From Comamonas sp. lk (GTDB taxonomy: Bacteria; Pseudomonadota; Gammaproteobacteria; Burkholderiales; Burkholderiaceae_C): a stretch of 57,342 bases of DNA. Where the stretch lies: NCBI GenBank assembly GCA_945869165.1, contig CAMBNY010000010.1, positions 1-57,342 on the forward strand. The letters are read 5' to 3'. Position numbers and translations under genes: made by a program. The notes below the pieces were generated by a model. The model was not told the origin of the DNA. It saw nothing but the letters and a program-made list of their open reading frames with translations, and did not search any database. Shown here in pieces: positions 1-9,834 of this stretch; the stretch's first letter is position 1; every line of letters begins with the position of its first letter.

Positions 1-13
1 TCCAGGGACTCAC

Positions 14-40
14 AAAAAAGGCGAACCTGCGGTTCGCCTT
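14..40 (-). terminator. Intrinsic terminator after tRNA-Val
   Basis: A perfect 10-bp stem (18-27 with 31-40) closes a 3-base TGC loop. On the minus strand it is followed at once by a run of six T (the A run at 14-19). It lies just past the 3' end of tRNA-Val, so it ends that transcript. Confidence 0.85.
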
Positions 41-53
41 GTGCCGGTTAGGG

Positions 54-129
54 TGGTGGGTGATGACGGGCTCGAACCGCCGACCTACGCCGTGTAAAGG
101 CGCCGCTCTACCAACTGAGCTAATCACCC
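54..129 (-). tRNA. tRNA-Val (anticodon TAC)
   Basis: The minus strand folds into a complete cloverleaf of 76 nt. The acceptor stem GGGTGAT pairs with ATCACCC. The D arm contains AGCTCAGTTGGTAGAGC, the anticodon loop is TTTACAC with anticodon TAC, and the T arm contains GGTTCGAGC. Discriminator A is followed by an encoded CCA at 56-54. TAC reads GUA and related valine codons. It lies downstream of pgsA on the same strand and upstream of the terminator at 14-40. About 180 bases separate it from pgsA; I found no convincing promoter there, so it may be read through from pgsA or have its own weak promoter. Confidence 0.95.
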
Positions 130-312
130 CACCTGAACTACCAATCTGACGCCAACGGCTTATGCACTTTACTGCTGCACCAAACCCTATGGCTGGAACA
201 GCGATTTTATCGCCGCACCCCGGCAATACTTGCCTTGGTGGGGACGTCCGGCAAGCCCGCACGGGCAAGCGGGGGATTCTATTCGCAAACGCGCCGTACC
301 CAGCCCAGCAGC

Positions 313-888
313 CTAGCGGGCACGTGCGCGAATTTCGGGAAGTGCTTTTTGCAGGTAATAGACCATGGACCAGACGGTCAGCACCGCAGCCACCCAGATC
401 AGCCAGGTGCCGCACCAATGGGTATCGAGCATGCCGAACGCGATACCGTCAAACAGTAAAAACGGGATGGCAACCATTTGCACCACTGTCTTGAGCTTGC
501 CAATCACATGGACCGCCACGCTTTTGGTGGCGCCAATGCGTGCCATCCATTCGCGCAACGCAGAAATCGCAATCTCACGACCGATGATGATCAGCGCCAC
601 AAACACATCGGCGCGCTGCAAATGCACCAGCACCAGCACGCAGGCGCAGACCAGAAATTTATCGGCCACCGGGTCTAAAAAAGCGCCAAAGGAAGAGGTC
701 TGATTGAGTTTGCGCGCCAGATAGCCATCGAGCCAGTCGGTCATTGCGAACACGACGAACATCACCGTGGCAATAAGATTCTTCTCCGGCAATGTGGCAA
801 AGGTCTCGGGTGCATAAAACACCCCCACGATGAGCGGGATCGCAAAAATGCGTGTCCAGGTCAGTATCGTGGGGATGGTCAGAAACAT
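313..888 (-). CDS. pgsA: CDP-diacylglycerol--glycerol-3-phosphate 3-phosphatidyltransferase
   Basis: This integral membrane enzyme makes phosphatidylglycerophosphate from CDP-diacylglycerol and glycerol-3-phosphate, the committed step to phosphatidylglycerol and cardiolipin. The 191-residue protein is the normal length. It carries the CDP-alcohol phosphotransferase signature D-x2-D-G-x2-A-R-x8-G-x3-D-x3-D (DWLDGYLAR, then GAFLDPVADK) near residues 51-78, with several hydrophobic segments on both sides. It starts at ATG 888, 41 bases after uvrC on the same strand; the uvrC-pgsA pairing is common in proteobacteria and suggests cotranscription. tRNA-Val follows. Confidence 0.95.
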   Translation of the reverse strand: MFLTIPTILTWTRIFAIPLIVGVFYAPETFATLPEKNLIATVMFVVFAMTDWLDGYLARKLNQTSSFGAFLDPVADKFLVCACVLVLVHLQRADVFVALIIIGREIAISALREWMARIGATKSVAVHVIGKLKTVVQMVAIPFLLFDGIAFGMLDTHWCGTWLIWVAAVLTVWSMVYYLQKALPEIRARAR

Positions 889-929
889 GCGCGCGATTGT
901 GGCACGAGGAATGTGACGTGAAGCGCCAC

Positions 930-2912
930 TCAGTGCAGGGCGCGGTAAATTTCTTCTGCCAACTCGGGCGAGATGCCGTCCACCGAGGCCAGGTCTTTGG
1001 CGCTGGCTTGGGCCACGCCACGCACACCGCCAAAGCGTTGCAAAAGCTTGGCCCGGCGCTTGGGGCCGACGCCGGGGATTTCTTCCAACTTGCCGCCATC
1101 GACCCGCACGCGGGCGCGCTGGGCGCGCATGCCGGTAATGGCAAAGCGGTGCGCCTCGTCGCGGATTTGGGCTACCAGCATCAGCGCTGCCGAGTCCGCG
1201 CCCAAATACGCCTTGTCGCGCCCGTCGGCAAACACCAGCTCCTCCAGCCCCACTTTGCGCCCTTCGCCTTTTTCCACGCCTGTGATGATCGCCAATTCCA
1301 AGCCCAGCTCGGAAAAAACCTCGCGCGCCATGGACACCTGGCCCTTGCCGCCATCGACCAGCACCAAATCCGGCATGCGCTCCTGGGCTGAAGGCAGGCG
1401 CCCCTCGTGCTTGGCCTGGGCCATCGCCTCGGCCACTTTGCCGTAACGCCGGGTCAACACCTGGCGCATCGCCGCATAGTCGTCGCCAGGGGTAATGCCC
1501 TCGATGCGGTAGCGCCGGTATTGCGCGTTTTGCATGGCGTGCTGCTGAAACACGACGCAGGAGGCTTGGGTGGCTTCGCCTGCGGTATGCGAGATATCAA
1601 AACATTCGATGCGCAGCGCCGCCAGGTCTTCCATGGCCAGGTCCAGCGCCTCGGCCAGGGCGCGGGTGCGGGCTTGTTGCGAGCCTTCTTCGGCCAGCAA
1701 ACGCGCCAATTGCAAGGCGGCATTGGTTTGCGCCATGTCCAGCCAGGCGCGGCGCTGCTCGCGCGGCTGATGCACCGCACTCACCTTGAAGCCGTGCTGC
1801 TCCGACAAGGCCGTCAGCAAACTTTTGCCCACCGGCTCGCTCACCACCAGCACGGCCGGCATGGGCACGCCCAGGTAATGCTGCGCCAAAAACGCCTCCA
1901 GCACCTGCGATTCGGCGCTTTGCGGCGTGTCCGAAGCGCCCTCGTCGTCCAGCAGCACGGCCGACGCTTCCACATGCACCGGGAAGAAGGGCCTGTCGCC
2001 CAGGTGCCGCCCGCCGCGCACCATGGCCAAATTCACACACGCTTTGCCACCTTGCACTTTGACGGCCAGGATGTCCACATCCCGGTCCGACACGTTGTCC
2101 ACTGATTGCTGGTGCAAGACATTGGACAGCGCCGCCACCTGGTTGCGTAATTCGGCGGCCTGCTCAAACTCCAGGCGCTCTGCGTGCGCCATCATGCGGG
2201 CTTCCAAAGACTTGAGCACCTCTTGCGCATCGCCTTGCAAAAAGCGCTGGGCGTCGCGCACGTCCTGCGCATAGTCTGTCGCGCTGACATGGCCCACACA
2301 CGGCCCGGAGCAGCGTTTGATTTGGTAAAGCAAACAGGGGCGCGTGCGGTTGCTGAACACCGAGTCTTCACAGGTGCGCAGGCGAAACACTTTTTGCATG
2401 AGCAAAATCGCCTCTTTCACCGCCCACGCGCTGGGGTAGGGGCCGAAGTAGTGGTGTTTTTTCTCCACCCCGCCCCGGTAATAGGCCACGCGGGAAAACT
2501 GCTGCGGGTCGGTGCCCGGTTTGCCGCTTTTGCGCGCGCCCGTGTCTGGCGCGGGCTCGGGCTTGGCGGCGGTCATCTTCAAATAAGGGTAGCTCTTGTC
2601 GTCCCGAAACAGTATGTTGTACTTGGGGTTGAGCGTCTTGATCAGGTTGTTTTCCAGCAGCAGCGCCTCGGCCTCGGAGCGCACTACCGTGGTCTCCATG
2701 CGCACAATCTTGCTCACCATATGCCCGATGCGGGTGCCACCATGGTTTTTCTGAAAGTAGCTGGCCACCCGCTTTTTTAGGCTGATGGCTTTGCCCACAT
2801 ACAGCACCTGGTCCTGCGCATCAAAGTAGCGGTACACGCCGGGCAAGGTTGGCAAAGCCGCCACCTCGCGCAGCAGCGATTCGCTATGGATGGGGGTGTC
2901 GGGCGTACTCAT
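930..2912 (-). CDS. uvrC: UvrABC system protein C (excinuclease subunit)
   Basis: UvrC makes both incisions around a bulky DNA lesion after UvrA2B2 damage recognition. The 660-residue protein has an N-terminal GIY-YIG nuclease domain (PGVYRYFD ... [13 protein letters not shown], residues about 24-50), a cysteine cluster around residues 175-205 ([18 protein letters not shown]), a UVR motif that contacts UvrB near residue 240, an RNase H-like C-terminal nuclease ([17 protein letters not shown]) and C-terminal helix-hairpin-helix motifs ([17 protein letters not shown]). It starts at ATG 2912 and is divergent from earP, whose ATG lies 77 bases away, so the two promoters share that gap. pgsA follows. 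Confidence 0.96.
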   Translation of the reverse strand: MSTPDTPIHSESLLREVAALPTLPGVYRYFDAQDQVLYVGKAISLKKRVASYFQKNHGGTRIGHMVSKIVRMETTVVRSEAEALLLENNLIKTLNPKYNILFRDDKSYPYLKMTAAKPEPAPDTGARKSGKPGTDPQQFSRVAYYRGGVEKKHHYFGPYPSAWAVKEAILLMQKVFRLRTCEDSVFSNRTRPCLLYQIKRCSGPCVGHVSATDYAQDVRDAQRFLQGDAQEVLKSLEARMMAHAERLEFEQAAELRNQVAALSNVLHQQSVDNVSDRDVDILAVKVQGGKACVNLAMVRGGRHLGDRPFFPVHVEASAVLLDDEGASDTPQSAESQVLEAFLAQHYLGVPMPAVLVVSEPVGKSLLTALSEQHGFKVSAVHQPREQRRAWLDMAQTNAALQLARLLAEEGSQQARTRALAEALDLAMEDLAALRIECFDISHTAGEATQASCVVFQQHAMQNAQYRRYRIEGITPGDDYAAMRQVLTRRYGKVAEAMAQAKHEGRLPSAQERMPDLVLVDGGKGQVSMAREVFSELGLELAIITGVEKGEGRKVGLEELVFADGRDKAYLGADSAALMLVAQIRDEAHRFAITGMRAQRARVRVDGGKLEEIPGVGPKRRAKLLQRFGGVRGVAQASAKDLASVDGISPELAEEIYRALH

Positions 2913-2989
2913 GGGGGTATTGTCAGAGCTTTCGCGGGCTCGTCACCTGCGCCCTGCCCTGTCCTGCTGTCAGCAGGGACAATTGCGCC

Positions 2990-4315
2990 ATGCCGTCCCG
3001 CCCCTTATCCGCACTCCAATCGACTGCCGCAGCGTCAAAGCCTGCGCATTGGCAAAGTCCGTTAGGCCGCGAAAAGCCCTTGCTATGGGACATTTTTTGC
3101 CAAGTCATTGACAACTATGGCGACGTCGGCGTGTGCTGGCGCCTGGCCGCCGATCTGGCGCGGCGCGGGCATCGCGTGCGCTTATGGCTAGACGATAAGC
3201 GGGCTTTGCAATGGATGGCGCCGGGCGCGACACAAGGTGATTGGCCGGGCATCAGCGTGCATGACTGGCCTTTGGGTGATGCCATGGTCTCCAACCTGCC
3301 TCCGCCCTTGGCGGACGTTTGGATTGAAGCCTTTGGCTGCGATATTCCACTGCTCTGGCTGCTAAGCCAGGTGCAAGCGGCCAACGCCCTGGCGCGGCGC
3401 CCGGCTTGGATCAATCTGGAGTACCTCAGCGCCGAGCCATTTGCGCTGCGCAGCCACGGCTTGCCCTCGCCGGTATTGCAGGGGCCGGCCAGGGGGTGGA
3501 CCAAGTATTTTTTCTATCCTGGTTTCATCCTGGGCAGCGGAGGTTTGTTGCGCGGCGCCTTTGCACAAACCGGGACGGCCTCCTGGTCCAAACCGGAACT
3601 TGCCGCGTTTGAACCTGCTGCATCCGGGGAACACACCGTGCTGCTATTTGCTTATGCTAACGCGCCCATTGCGGCCGTGCTTGAAGCCCTGCGCCGCAGT
3701 GCGCAGCCTGTTCAATTACTGGTCGCGGCCGGGCAAAGCGCTGACGCGGTGCGACTTGCGCTGGCGGCACTGCCCAGCACGGTCGGCGCCTCTGAAGCCG
3801 CGAGTCCAGGTAACTCAAACAGCACCACCTTCAGCTCGGGCGATATTCCCACGGCACCAAGCACATCCACCGCCGCCGGCCTGGAAGAATGGCACTGGGG
3901 CCCGCTGCGCCTGCGCTTTCTGCCCTTTTTGCCGCAAAGCACTTTCGACCAATTGCTGGGCCTGTGCGGCCTTAATCTGGTGCGCGGCGAGGACTCGCTG
4001 GCCCAGGCGATGCAGGCCGGTAAACCTTGTGTTTGGCAGATTTACCCGCAGGACGACGGCGCCCACGGCCCCAAACTACAGGCCTATTTGGACGCCATAG
4101 CCGCCGATGCGCCCTTGCGGGCCTGGCATAACTTCTGGAACGGCACGCCTGCGGATAATCAAGCTGCACCCGAATTGACCTGGCCGTGGGAGCCTGATTC
4201 CACCTGGCAGCAAAACGCCGATGCACTTGCCACCCAGCTGGCACAAAACAAGGATTTGTGCAGCCAATTGATCGATTGGGCCGTGCAGCGCGGCAGCAAA
4301 CCGCCCACCGGGTAG
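2990..4315 (+). CDS. earP: EF-P arginine 32 rhamnosyltransferase
   Basis: EarP (formerly DUF2331) transfers L-rhamnose from dTDP-beta-L-rhamnose to Arg32 of elongation factor P. The protein is 441 residues. The N-terminal signature FCQVIDNYGDVGVCWRLA (residues about 36-53) contains the two family Asp residues (here D41 and D45), and the C-terminal nucleotide-sugar segment LVRGEDSLAQAMQAGKP contains the conserved Glu (E334). I chose ATG 2990 because an upstream in-frame start at 2849 would run into uvrC and adds no family sequence. A low-complexity Ser/Thr/Ala insert sits around residues 265-300. The partner efp begins 190 bases downstream and encodes Arg32, which supports the call. Confidence 0.95.
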   Translation: MPSRPLSALQSTAAASKPAHWQSPLGREKPLLWDIFCQVIDNYGDVGVCWRLAADLARRGHRVRLWLDDKRALQWMAPGATQGDWPGISVHDWPLGDAMVSNLPPPLADVWIEAFGCDIPLLWLLSQVQAANALARRPAWINLEYLSAEPFALRSHGLPSPVLQGPARGWTKYFFYPGFILGSGGLLRGAFAQTGTASWSKPELAAFEPAASGEHTVLLFAYANAPIAAVLEALRRSAQPVQLLVAAGQSADAVRLALAALPSTVGASEAASPGNSNSTTFSSGDIPTAPSTSTAAGLEEWHWGPLRLRFLPFLPQSTFDQLLGLCGLNLVRGEDSLAQAMQAGKPCVWQIYPQDDGAHGPKLQAYLDAIAADAPLRAWHNFWNGTPADNQAAPELTWPWEPDSTWQQNADALATQLAQNKDLCSQLIDWAVQRGSKPPTG

Positions 4316-4505
4316 GCCTGAAACCTGCGCCCCTTTTGTGACCTGTGGCGCGGTCGAGGCAGAGGCCCACACCGGCTGCGCAAGGGATTCGCGATAAAAT
4401 AGCGGGCTTTGCTGGTGCCTTATGCGTTTTGGCGCAACACCACGCCCCGCCGCATTTCGCGGTCTAAGGCTGCCTCTAGCGGCCCCCCAATCTGACGGAT
4501 TGTTT

Positions 4506-5060
4506 ATGAAAATTGCCCAGGAAATTCGTGCCGGTAATGTGATCATGCACGGCAAAGACCCGATGGTCGTTCTGAAAACCGAATACAGCCGTGGCGGCCG
4601 CAACTCGGCCACCGTGCGCATGAAGCTCAAAAGCCTGATCGCCAATTTCGGCACCGAAGTCGTGTTCAAGGCTGACGACAAAATGGACCAGGTCATCTTG
4701 GACAAAAAAGAGTGCACTTACTCCTACTTTGCAGATCCCATGTATGTGTGCATGGACGCGGACTACAACCAGTACGAAGTCGAAGCCGAAAACATGGGCG
4801 ATTCGCTCAGCTACCTGGAAGACGGCATGGAAGTGGAAGTCGTGTTCTACGACGGCAAAGCCATTTCGGTGGAGTTGCCCACCAGCGTGGTGCGTGAAAT
4901 CACCTGGACCGAGCCCGCCGTCAAAGGCGACACCTCCGGCAAGGTGCTCAAACCCGCCAAGATTGCCACCGGCTTTGAAATCGGCGTGCCAATTTTTGTG
5001 GCCCAGGGCGACAAGGTCGAAATCGACACCCGCACCGGCGAATACCGCAAGCGCGTCTAA
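4506..5060 (+). CDS. efp: Elongation factor P
   Basis: EF-P binds between the ribosomal P and E sites and relieves stalling at consecutive prolines. The 184-residue protein has the KOW-like N-terminal domain and two OB-fold domains, ending in the family C terminus TGEYRKRV. The tip of the modification loop reads YSRGGRN, which places Arg at residue 32. This is the rhamnosylated type rather than the lysine (EpmA/YeaZ) type, and it matches the neighbouring earP. ATG 4506 is chosen over an in-frame upstream start at 4422 because homology begins at [19 protein letters not shown] box at 4393-4400 may be its -10 element, but no good -35 is visible. Confidence 0.97.
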   Translation: MKIAQEIRAGNVIMHGKDPMVVLKTEYSRGGRNSATVRMKLKSLIANFGTEVVFKADDKMDQVILDKKECTYSYFADPMYVCMDADYNQYEVEAENMGDSLSYLEDGMEVEVVFYDGKAISVELPTSVVREITWTEPAVKGDTSGKVLKPAKIATGFEIGVPIFVAQGDKVEIDTRTGEYRKRV

Positions 5061-5086
5061 GCCCCATCGCTGTCAGACGACGATGT

Positions 5087-5109
5087 AAGCCCCTTCGGGG
5101 GCTTTTTTT
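5087..5109 (+). terminator. Intrinsic terminator of efp
   Basis: A 7-bp stem AAGCCCC/GGGGCTT (5087-5093 with 5098-5104) is closed by a TTCG tetraloop and followed by a T run to 5109. It starts 27 bases after the efp stop codon. Its tail touches the end of the convergent MFS gene. Confidence 0.9.
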
Positions 5110-6343
5110 ACGCCCGCAAACGCCAGGCGCTGCGAGCACCCAGGGCCACCAGGGTACCCACGGTCCAAAATACCACGCTCACACCGACCACCGCGCCAGC
5201 GCTGCCAAAGAGCAAAGGCATGACCACGCTGGAAAAATTAATCGTCGTCAGGCGCAAGCCAATGGCCTGCCCGTGCTGGGCATGCGGCGTGATCTGGTGC
5301 AGCGTGCTCATGATCATGGGCTGCACCGCGCCCAAGGCGATGCCCAACACCACCGAGCACAGGCCCATACCCCAGGCCGAATGCATAAAGGGATAAACCA
5401 GGAACACACTGGCCGTCAGCACCATCGACGCGGTCAGCGCATGCCACTCTTTGACCTGGGCGGCGGCAATAGGAATCAGCAAGCGCACTCCCACGGCGGC
5501 CACGGCGAATCCGCCCAAAATTGTGCCTATCACCGAGGCGCTGAGCGCACGTTCGTGGCCGAGCACTGGCACCACAAAAGTATGCACATCCCAGCATGAA
5601 GACAAGAGCCAGTTCACCATCAACAATCGGCGCATGGGCGGTGATTGGAGCAAATACCAGGCGGAGGCTTGTGGGCCGGTGGAGGGTGTCACCGGCGCTA
5701 GCTCGGGCACGCCACGGATGCACCAGGCGCTGATCAAGGGCATGCACAGCGCAAACAAAAATGCGGCCCTAAAGCCCGGATGGGACACACTTTCGGGCAT
5801 GGCTTGCGCGCCGTAGTCAATCAGCACCCCAGCGGCCACTGCGCCGAAAAAATTCGACACTGCCGGCCCGATCGCCAGCCAGCTGAAGACGCGGCGCAGC
5901 TCCACGGTATCGCGCGCAGCGCGGCCCACATGGCGCTGCAAAGCGACCGACGCAATGCCGCTCGCCGCGCCCATGCACAGCGCGCTCGCGCACATCACTT
6001 CAAACACCGGGAAGAGCAGCGACAACGCGGCGCCCACCAAGGCCGCCAGCACCGCCAGCCGCACGGGCCGCTGCAAACCATGGCGGTCGGCATAGCGCCC
6101 GGCGGGTAAGGATAAAAACACCTGACTAAGGGAAAACAGCGAGAGCAGCAAACCTACGTGCCAGGCGCTATGCCCCATGCGCAGCGCCAGCAAGGGCGTG
6201 GCCATGCGCATAGCCACCATGCTGGAGTGCAGAAAAATATGCCCGGCAATCAGGCGGGGTAACCAGCCGCCGCGCATGTTGGCAGGTACAACCACATGGG
6301 AAGGCACGGTATCAGGGCGAGCGTGCGGCGCGGCTTCGCTCAC
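5108..6343 (-). CDS. MFS transporter
   Basis: This is a major facilitator superfamily protein of 411 residues with about 12 predicted membrane segments. The loop between segments 2 and 3 carries the family motif, here LPAGRYADRHGLQRPV (near residues 79-94). The substrate cannot be read from the sequence; the drug:H+ antiporter-like layout suggests an exporter. It starts at GTG 6343 and overlaps the rmuC stop as GTGA, so it is translationally coupled to rmuC. The far end meets the efp terminator. The function is assigned at superfamily level only. Confidence 0.85.
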   Translation of the reverse strand: MSEAAPHARPDTVPSHVVVPANMRGGWLPRLIAGHIFLHSSMVAMRMATPLLALRMGHSAWHVGLLLSLFSLSQVFLSLPAGRYADRHGLQRPVRLAVLAALVGAALSLLFPVFEVMCASALCMGAASGIASVALQRHVGRAARDTVELRRVFSWLAIGPAVSNFFGAVAAGVLIDYGAQAMPESVSHPGFRAAFLFALCMPLISAWCIRGVPELAPVTPSTGPQASAWYLLQSPPMRRLLMVNWLLSSCWDVHTFVVPVLGHERALSASVIGTILGGFAVAAVGVRLLIPIAAAQVKEWHALTASMVLTASVFLVYPFMHSAWGMGLCSVVLGIALGAVQPMIMSTLHQITPHAQHGQAIGLRLTTINFSSVVMPLLFGSAGAVVGVSVVFWTVGTLVALGARSAWRLRA

Positions 6344-7770
6344 GTCTGCGATTGCCCGTCGTCGCTGTCAAAGTCCTTATCCAGCGGTATCAGGCCGGTA
6401 GCCTGGGCCTCGGGCAGGCCCTCCACTTTTTTCAGCGCTCGGCCCATAGCGCGGCTGCGCACTTCGGCGGTGTCCAGGGTTTTGAGCACGGTTTCGGTTT
6501 GCGATTTAACCTTGGCTAGCACATCGCCAAACTTGCCAAACTCGGTTTTGACAGCGCCCAACACTTGCCAGACTTCGCTAGAGCGCTTTTCCAGCGCCAG
6601 CGTGCGAAACCCCATTTGCAAAGAGCTGAGCATGGATAGCAAAGTGGTCGGCCCGGCCAGCGTGATGCGGTGGTCCCGCTGCAAAGACTCCATCAAACCG
6701 GGCCGGCGCAGCACCTCGGCATACAAGCCTTCGGTGGGCAAAAACAAAATTGCAAAGTCGGTGGTGTAAGGCGGCTCGATGTACTTGTCTGCGATGGACT
6801 TGGCCTCCAGGCGAATGCGCAACTCCAGCGCTTTGGCAGCCGCTTCGGCATCGGCAAAATGCGCGCGGCCTTGCGCGTCCAGCAAACGCTCGTAATCCTC
6901 GTTCGGGAATTTAGCGTCAATCGGCAGCCAAAGCGGCGTGCCGTCCTCGGCCTTGCCGGGCAGCTTGATGGCAAAGTCCACCACGTTCTTACTACCTGGC
7001 CGGGTAGCTACCTGGGTGGCGTACTGGTCAGGCACAAACACTTGCTCCAGCAAAGCGGCCAACTGCGCCTCGCCAAAAATGCCACGCGTTTTCACGTTGC
7101 TGAGCAAATGCTTCAGATCACCCACGCCCTGGGCCAGGGTTTGCATTTCGCCCAGGCCTTTGTGCACTTGCTCCAGCCGGTCTGCCACTTGCTTGAAGCT
7201 CTCGCCCAAGCGCGCCTGCAAAGTGGTTTGAAGCTTCTCATCTACCGTGGCGCGCATTTCGTCCAACTTGGCGGCATTGGTGGTTTGCAATTGCGTGAGC
7301 TGCGCTTCCAGCGTGGTGCGCACTTCAGCCAGGGTGCGGGCGCTGGTTTCGCCCAGCTCAGCGATGCGCCGCGCATTGGATTCGCTTAGGGCGCCCAGCT
7401 GTGTGCTCAAGGTGTCGGACAGGTTTTTTTGTAAACCCGCCAATTGCTGTCCAAAGGCATCAATCTGGGTGTTTTGCGTGCGGGTGGCTTCGGCGCTTTG
7501 TTGGGTGAGGGTTTGCTGAAAAGTCGCCATGCTCTGAAAGGCTTCCTGGCGGCTGTCGCGGGCGGACTCGGCCAGGTCCCGGCGCAGTTCGCGCTCTAAG
7601 CGGTCCAGGCGCTCGGCCTGGGCATGCAGCGCGGCCAGCACCAACTGTGTGGCCTGCGCGGCTTGCTCTGTTTGCGCCGCACCGGGCGCGCGGCGTAGCA
7701 GCAACAGCAGCAATAACACCGTCTGCAGGCCCAAGAAACCTACCGCTAGCCACATCCATGCTTCAGTCAC
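6340..7770 (-). CDS. rmuC: DNA recombination protein RmuC
   Basis: RmuC limits inversions and recombination at short inverted repeats in E. coli and carries a restriction-endonuclease-like fold; its biochemical activity is not settled. The 476-residue protein has one N-terminal membrane segment (about residues 5-26), a long coiled coil (about 30-230, rich in Gln, Ala, Leu and Glu) and the conserved C-terminal domain with GIFGEAQLAALLEQV and the core IDAKFPNEDYERLL around residues 235-300. It starts at GTG 7770, preceded by an AGAAAGAA ribosome-binding site. The MFS gene overlaps its stop by four bases. Confidence 0.93.
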   Translation of the reverse strand: MTEAWMWLAVGFLGLQTVLLLLLLLRRAPGAAQTEQAAQATQLVLAALHAQAERLDRLERELRRDLAESARDSRQEAFQSMATFQQTLTQQSAEATRTQNTQIDAFGQQLAGLQKNLSDTLSTQLGALSESNARRIAELGETSARTLAEVRTTLEAQLTQLQTTNAAKLDEMRATVDEKLQTTLQARLGESFKQVADRLEQVHKGLGEMQTLAQGVGDLKHLLSNVKTRGIFGEAQLAALLEQVFVPDQYATQVATRPGSKNVVDFAIKLPGKAEDGTPLWLPIDAKFPNEDYERLLDAQGRAHFADAEAAAKALELRIRLEAKSIADKYIEPPYTTDFAILFLPTEGLYAEVLRRPGLMESLQRDHRITLAGPTTLLSMLSSLQMGFRTLALEKRSSEVWQVLGAVKTEFGKFGDVLAKVKSQTETVLKTLDTAEVRSRAMGRALKKVEGLPEAQATGLIPLDKDFDSDDGQSQT

Positions 7771-7963
7771 AGCACATTCTTTCTAAAAACCCATTGTCCT
7801 TGAAACCTTGCACTGACCCTGCCCAACAAAGCAGATAAAAAAGATGGAGATTCAGCAGGCACACTATCGCGGCAAAGATCGCCGCACTTGAAGGACCCAC
7901 GCCTAGGTTCCCGCCCGCGAAGACAAAAAAGCAACGTCGTTACGATAGCCTTCCGTGTAGAGT

Positions 7964-8956
7964 TCAGCCGCCCGCCAAAACCTCCGGGTTGAGCGGCGTC
8001 ACCGCTTTGCCCTGCGTCAGGTAGCCGATTAAATTGTCCACCGCCAAATCGGCCATGGCCTGGCGGGTACCGGGTGTAGCGCTGGCGATATGGGGCGTCA
8101 GCACAACATTGGGCACAGTAAGCAAATCCGGGTGGACCTTGGGCTCGCCTTCGTACACATCCAACCCGGCGGCGGCGATCGTGCGATTACGCAAAGCCTG
8201 CGCCAAGGCGGCGTCATCGACGATGCCGCCGCGCGCCAGGTTGATCAAGATGGCCGTAGGCTTCATAGACGCCAACTCCGCTGCGCCAATGGTGTGGTGC
8301 GAAGCGGCGCTATAGGGCACGACCAGCATCACATGGTCTGCGCTTTGCAGCAGTTCCTGCTTACCCGCGTAACTTGCTTTACAGGCCGCTTCGGTGGCTG
8401 CATCTAGGCGGCTGCGGTTGTGATAAATCACTTGCATGCCAAAGCCAAAGGCTGCCCGGCGGGCAATCGCCTGACCGATACGGCCCATGCCAATAATGCC
8501 CAAAGTGCTGCCATGCACTTCGGCGCCGGAGAACATGTCGTAGCTCCAGCGCGTCCACAGCCCGGCGCGCAAAAAATGCTCGCTTTCGGTCACCCGCCTG
8601 GCCGTCGCCAGCAAGAGCGCGAAGCCAAAATCCGCCGTGGTTTCGGTCAGCACATCGGGCGCATTGGTGCCGAGCACACCGGCGGCCGTCATCGCAGGCA
8701 AGTCAAAGTTGTTGTAACCCACCGTCATATTGGCGCAAATTTTTAGCTCCGGACATTGGGCCAAAAGCTCGGCGTCCATGCGTTCGGTGCCGGTGGCAAA
8801 CACGCCCACTTTGCCCTGCATGCGGCGCAGTAACTCGGCCCGGTCCCACAGCACATCATCCGGATTGGATTCGACCTCGAAATGTGCAGACAGGCGGTCG
8901 ATCACACTTTGGAAAATAGCGCGGGTGACCAAAATGCGGGGCTTGGAAGTGGACAT
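7964..8956 (-). CDS. D-isomer-specific 2-hydroxyacid dehydrogenase (glyoxylate/hydroxypyruvate reductase type)
   Basis: This is an NAD(P)-dependent dehydrogenase of 330 residues. The Rossmann motif GMGRIG is at residues 156-161. The catalytic triad is visible as Arg242 (LARGGIVDD), Glu271 (LDVYEGEP) and His289 (LTPHIASAT). The closest family is GhrB-like glyoxylate/hydroxypyruvate or 2-ketogluconate reductase; D-glycerate dehydrogenase is equally possible. It starts at ATG 8956. It is separated by about 100 bases from the nitroreductase on the same strand and by 193 bases from rmuC, so it may be transcribed alone. Confidence 0.9.
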   Translation of the reverse strand: MSTSKPRILVTRAIFQSVIDRLSAHFEVESNPDDVLWDRAELLRRMQGKVGVFATGTERMDAELLAQCPELKICANMTVGYNNFDLPAMTAAGVLGTNAPDVLTETTADFGFALLLATARRVTESEHFLRAGLWTRWSYDMFSGAEVHGSTLGIIGMGRIGQAIARRAAFGFGMQVIYHNRSRLDAATEAACKASYAGKQELLQSADHVMLVVPYSAASHHTIGAAELASMKPTAILINLARGGIVDDAALAQALRNRTIAAAGLDVYEGEPKVHPDLLTVPNVVLTPHIASATPGTRQAMADLAVDNLIGYLTQGKAVTPLNPEVLAGG

Positions 8957-9059
8957 AGTGATAGTTCAGAAAGGTGATATTCGAAATAGATTCATACTGG
9001 AACGCGAAAACGATTTTGGCCCAAACCTTGTCGCAGCGCAGACCGCCAGCGATGACAAC

Positions 9060-9767
9060 TCAATCCAACCAGCGGGTGAACTCGGCCACCGGCACGCGGG
9101 GCGTGACAAACCCGTTCACCGGTGCATCCGCGTCGGCATAACCCAAGGCCATGCCGCAGACCAGCATTTCACCCTCGCCTGCTCCGATGTGCGGCATGAT
9201 AATCTTGGCGAACCCATTCCACGCCGCTTGCGGGCAGGTGTGCAAGCCGCGCCCGCGCGCTGCCACCATGATGCTTTGCATAAAAGCGCCGTAGTCCACC
9301 AGGGATCCGCGCCCCATGACGCGGTCGATGGTGAACATCAAACCGACCGGCGCATCAAAAAAGCGGTAATTGCGCTGGTGCTGGGCGTGCATCTTGTCCT
9401 TATCACCTTTGCCAATGCCCAACAAGCCGTAAAGGCCCCAACCGTTTTCGCGACGGCGGTCAATATAGGGGCTGACCCATTTTTCCGGGTAATAGTCGTA
9501 TTCCTCGCGGTAGGTTTCGGCCAGAGAGGGCTCGGCGCGCATGGCGTCGTGGGCGGCGCAGACCTTGTGCACTAGGGTATCGCGGCTGGCGCCTTGCAAC
9601 ACATAGACGCGCCAGGGCTGGCAATTGGTGCCCGATGGCGCACGGCTGGCGACTTCCAAAATCGCCTCGATATCGGCATGGGACACCGCCTGCGGCGTGA
9701 ACGCCCGCACTGACATACGGCTTCGGATGGCCGCGTCAACGGCCTCGGTCTGACTCAACTGCTGCAT
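9060..9767 (-). CDS. Nitroreductase family protein
   Basis: This is a flavin-dependent nitroreductase-fold enzyme of 235 residues. The family start RSRMSVRAFTPQAVSHADIE and the FMN-binding stretch ASRAPSGTNCQPWRVYVLQG lie within the first 60 residues. The C-terminal half contains the quinone/nitro-reductase segment GRGLHTCPQAAW. The true substrate (nitroaromatics, quinones or others) cannot be told from sequence. ATG 9767 is chosen because homology begins at MQQLSQTEAVD; an upstream in-frame start at 9869 would overlap the thioesterase gene. It lies 67 bases after the thioesterase on the same strand. Confidence 0.9.
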   Translation of the reverse strand: MQQLSQTEAVDAAIRSRMSVRAFTPQAVSHADIEAILEVASRAPSGTNCQPWRVYVLQGASRDTLVHKVCAAHDAMRAEPSLAETYREEYDYYPEKWVSPYIDRRRENGWGLYGLLGIGKGDKDKMHAQHQRNYRFFDAPVGLMFTIDRVMGRGSLVDYGAFMQSIMVAARGRGLHTCPQAAWNGFAKIIMPHIGAGEGEMLVCGMALGYADADAPVNGFVTPRVPVAEFTRWLD

Positions 9768-9834
9768 GCAAACGCTCCACTCGAAAAAAACGCTGCCACC
9801 TCTACGATGGCGGTTGAAAAGCTGAAAAAGACCG

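Noticed and set aside
1407..2105. 232-codon plus-strand frame within uvrC
   Set aside because: Antisense to uvrC, whose domains run unbroken through this stretch.
7771..7963. Small RNA or gene in the 193-base gap upstream of rmuC
   Set aside because: Only a 5-bp GCGGC/GCCGC hairpin is visible, without a T run or a convincing promoter.
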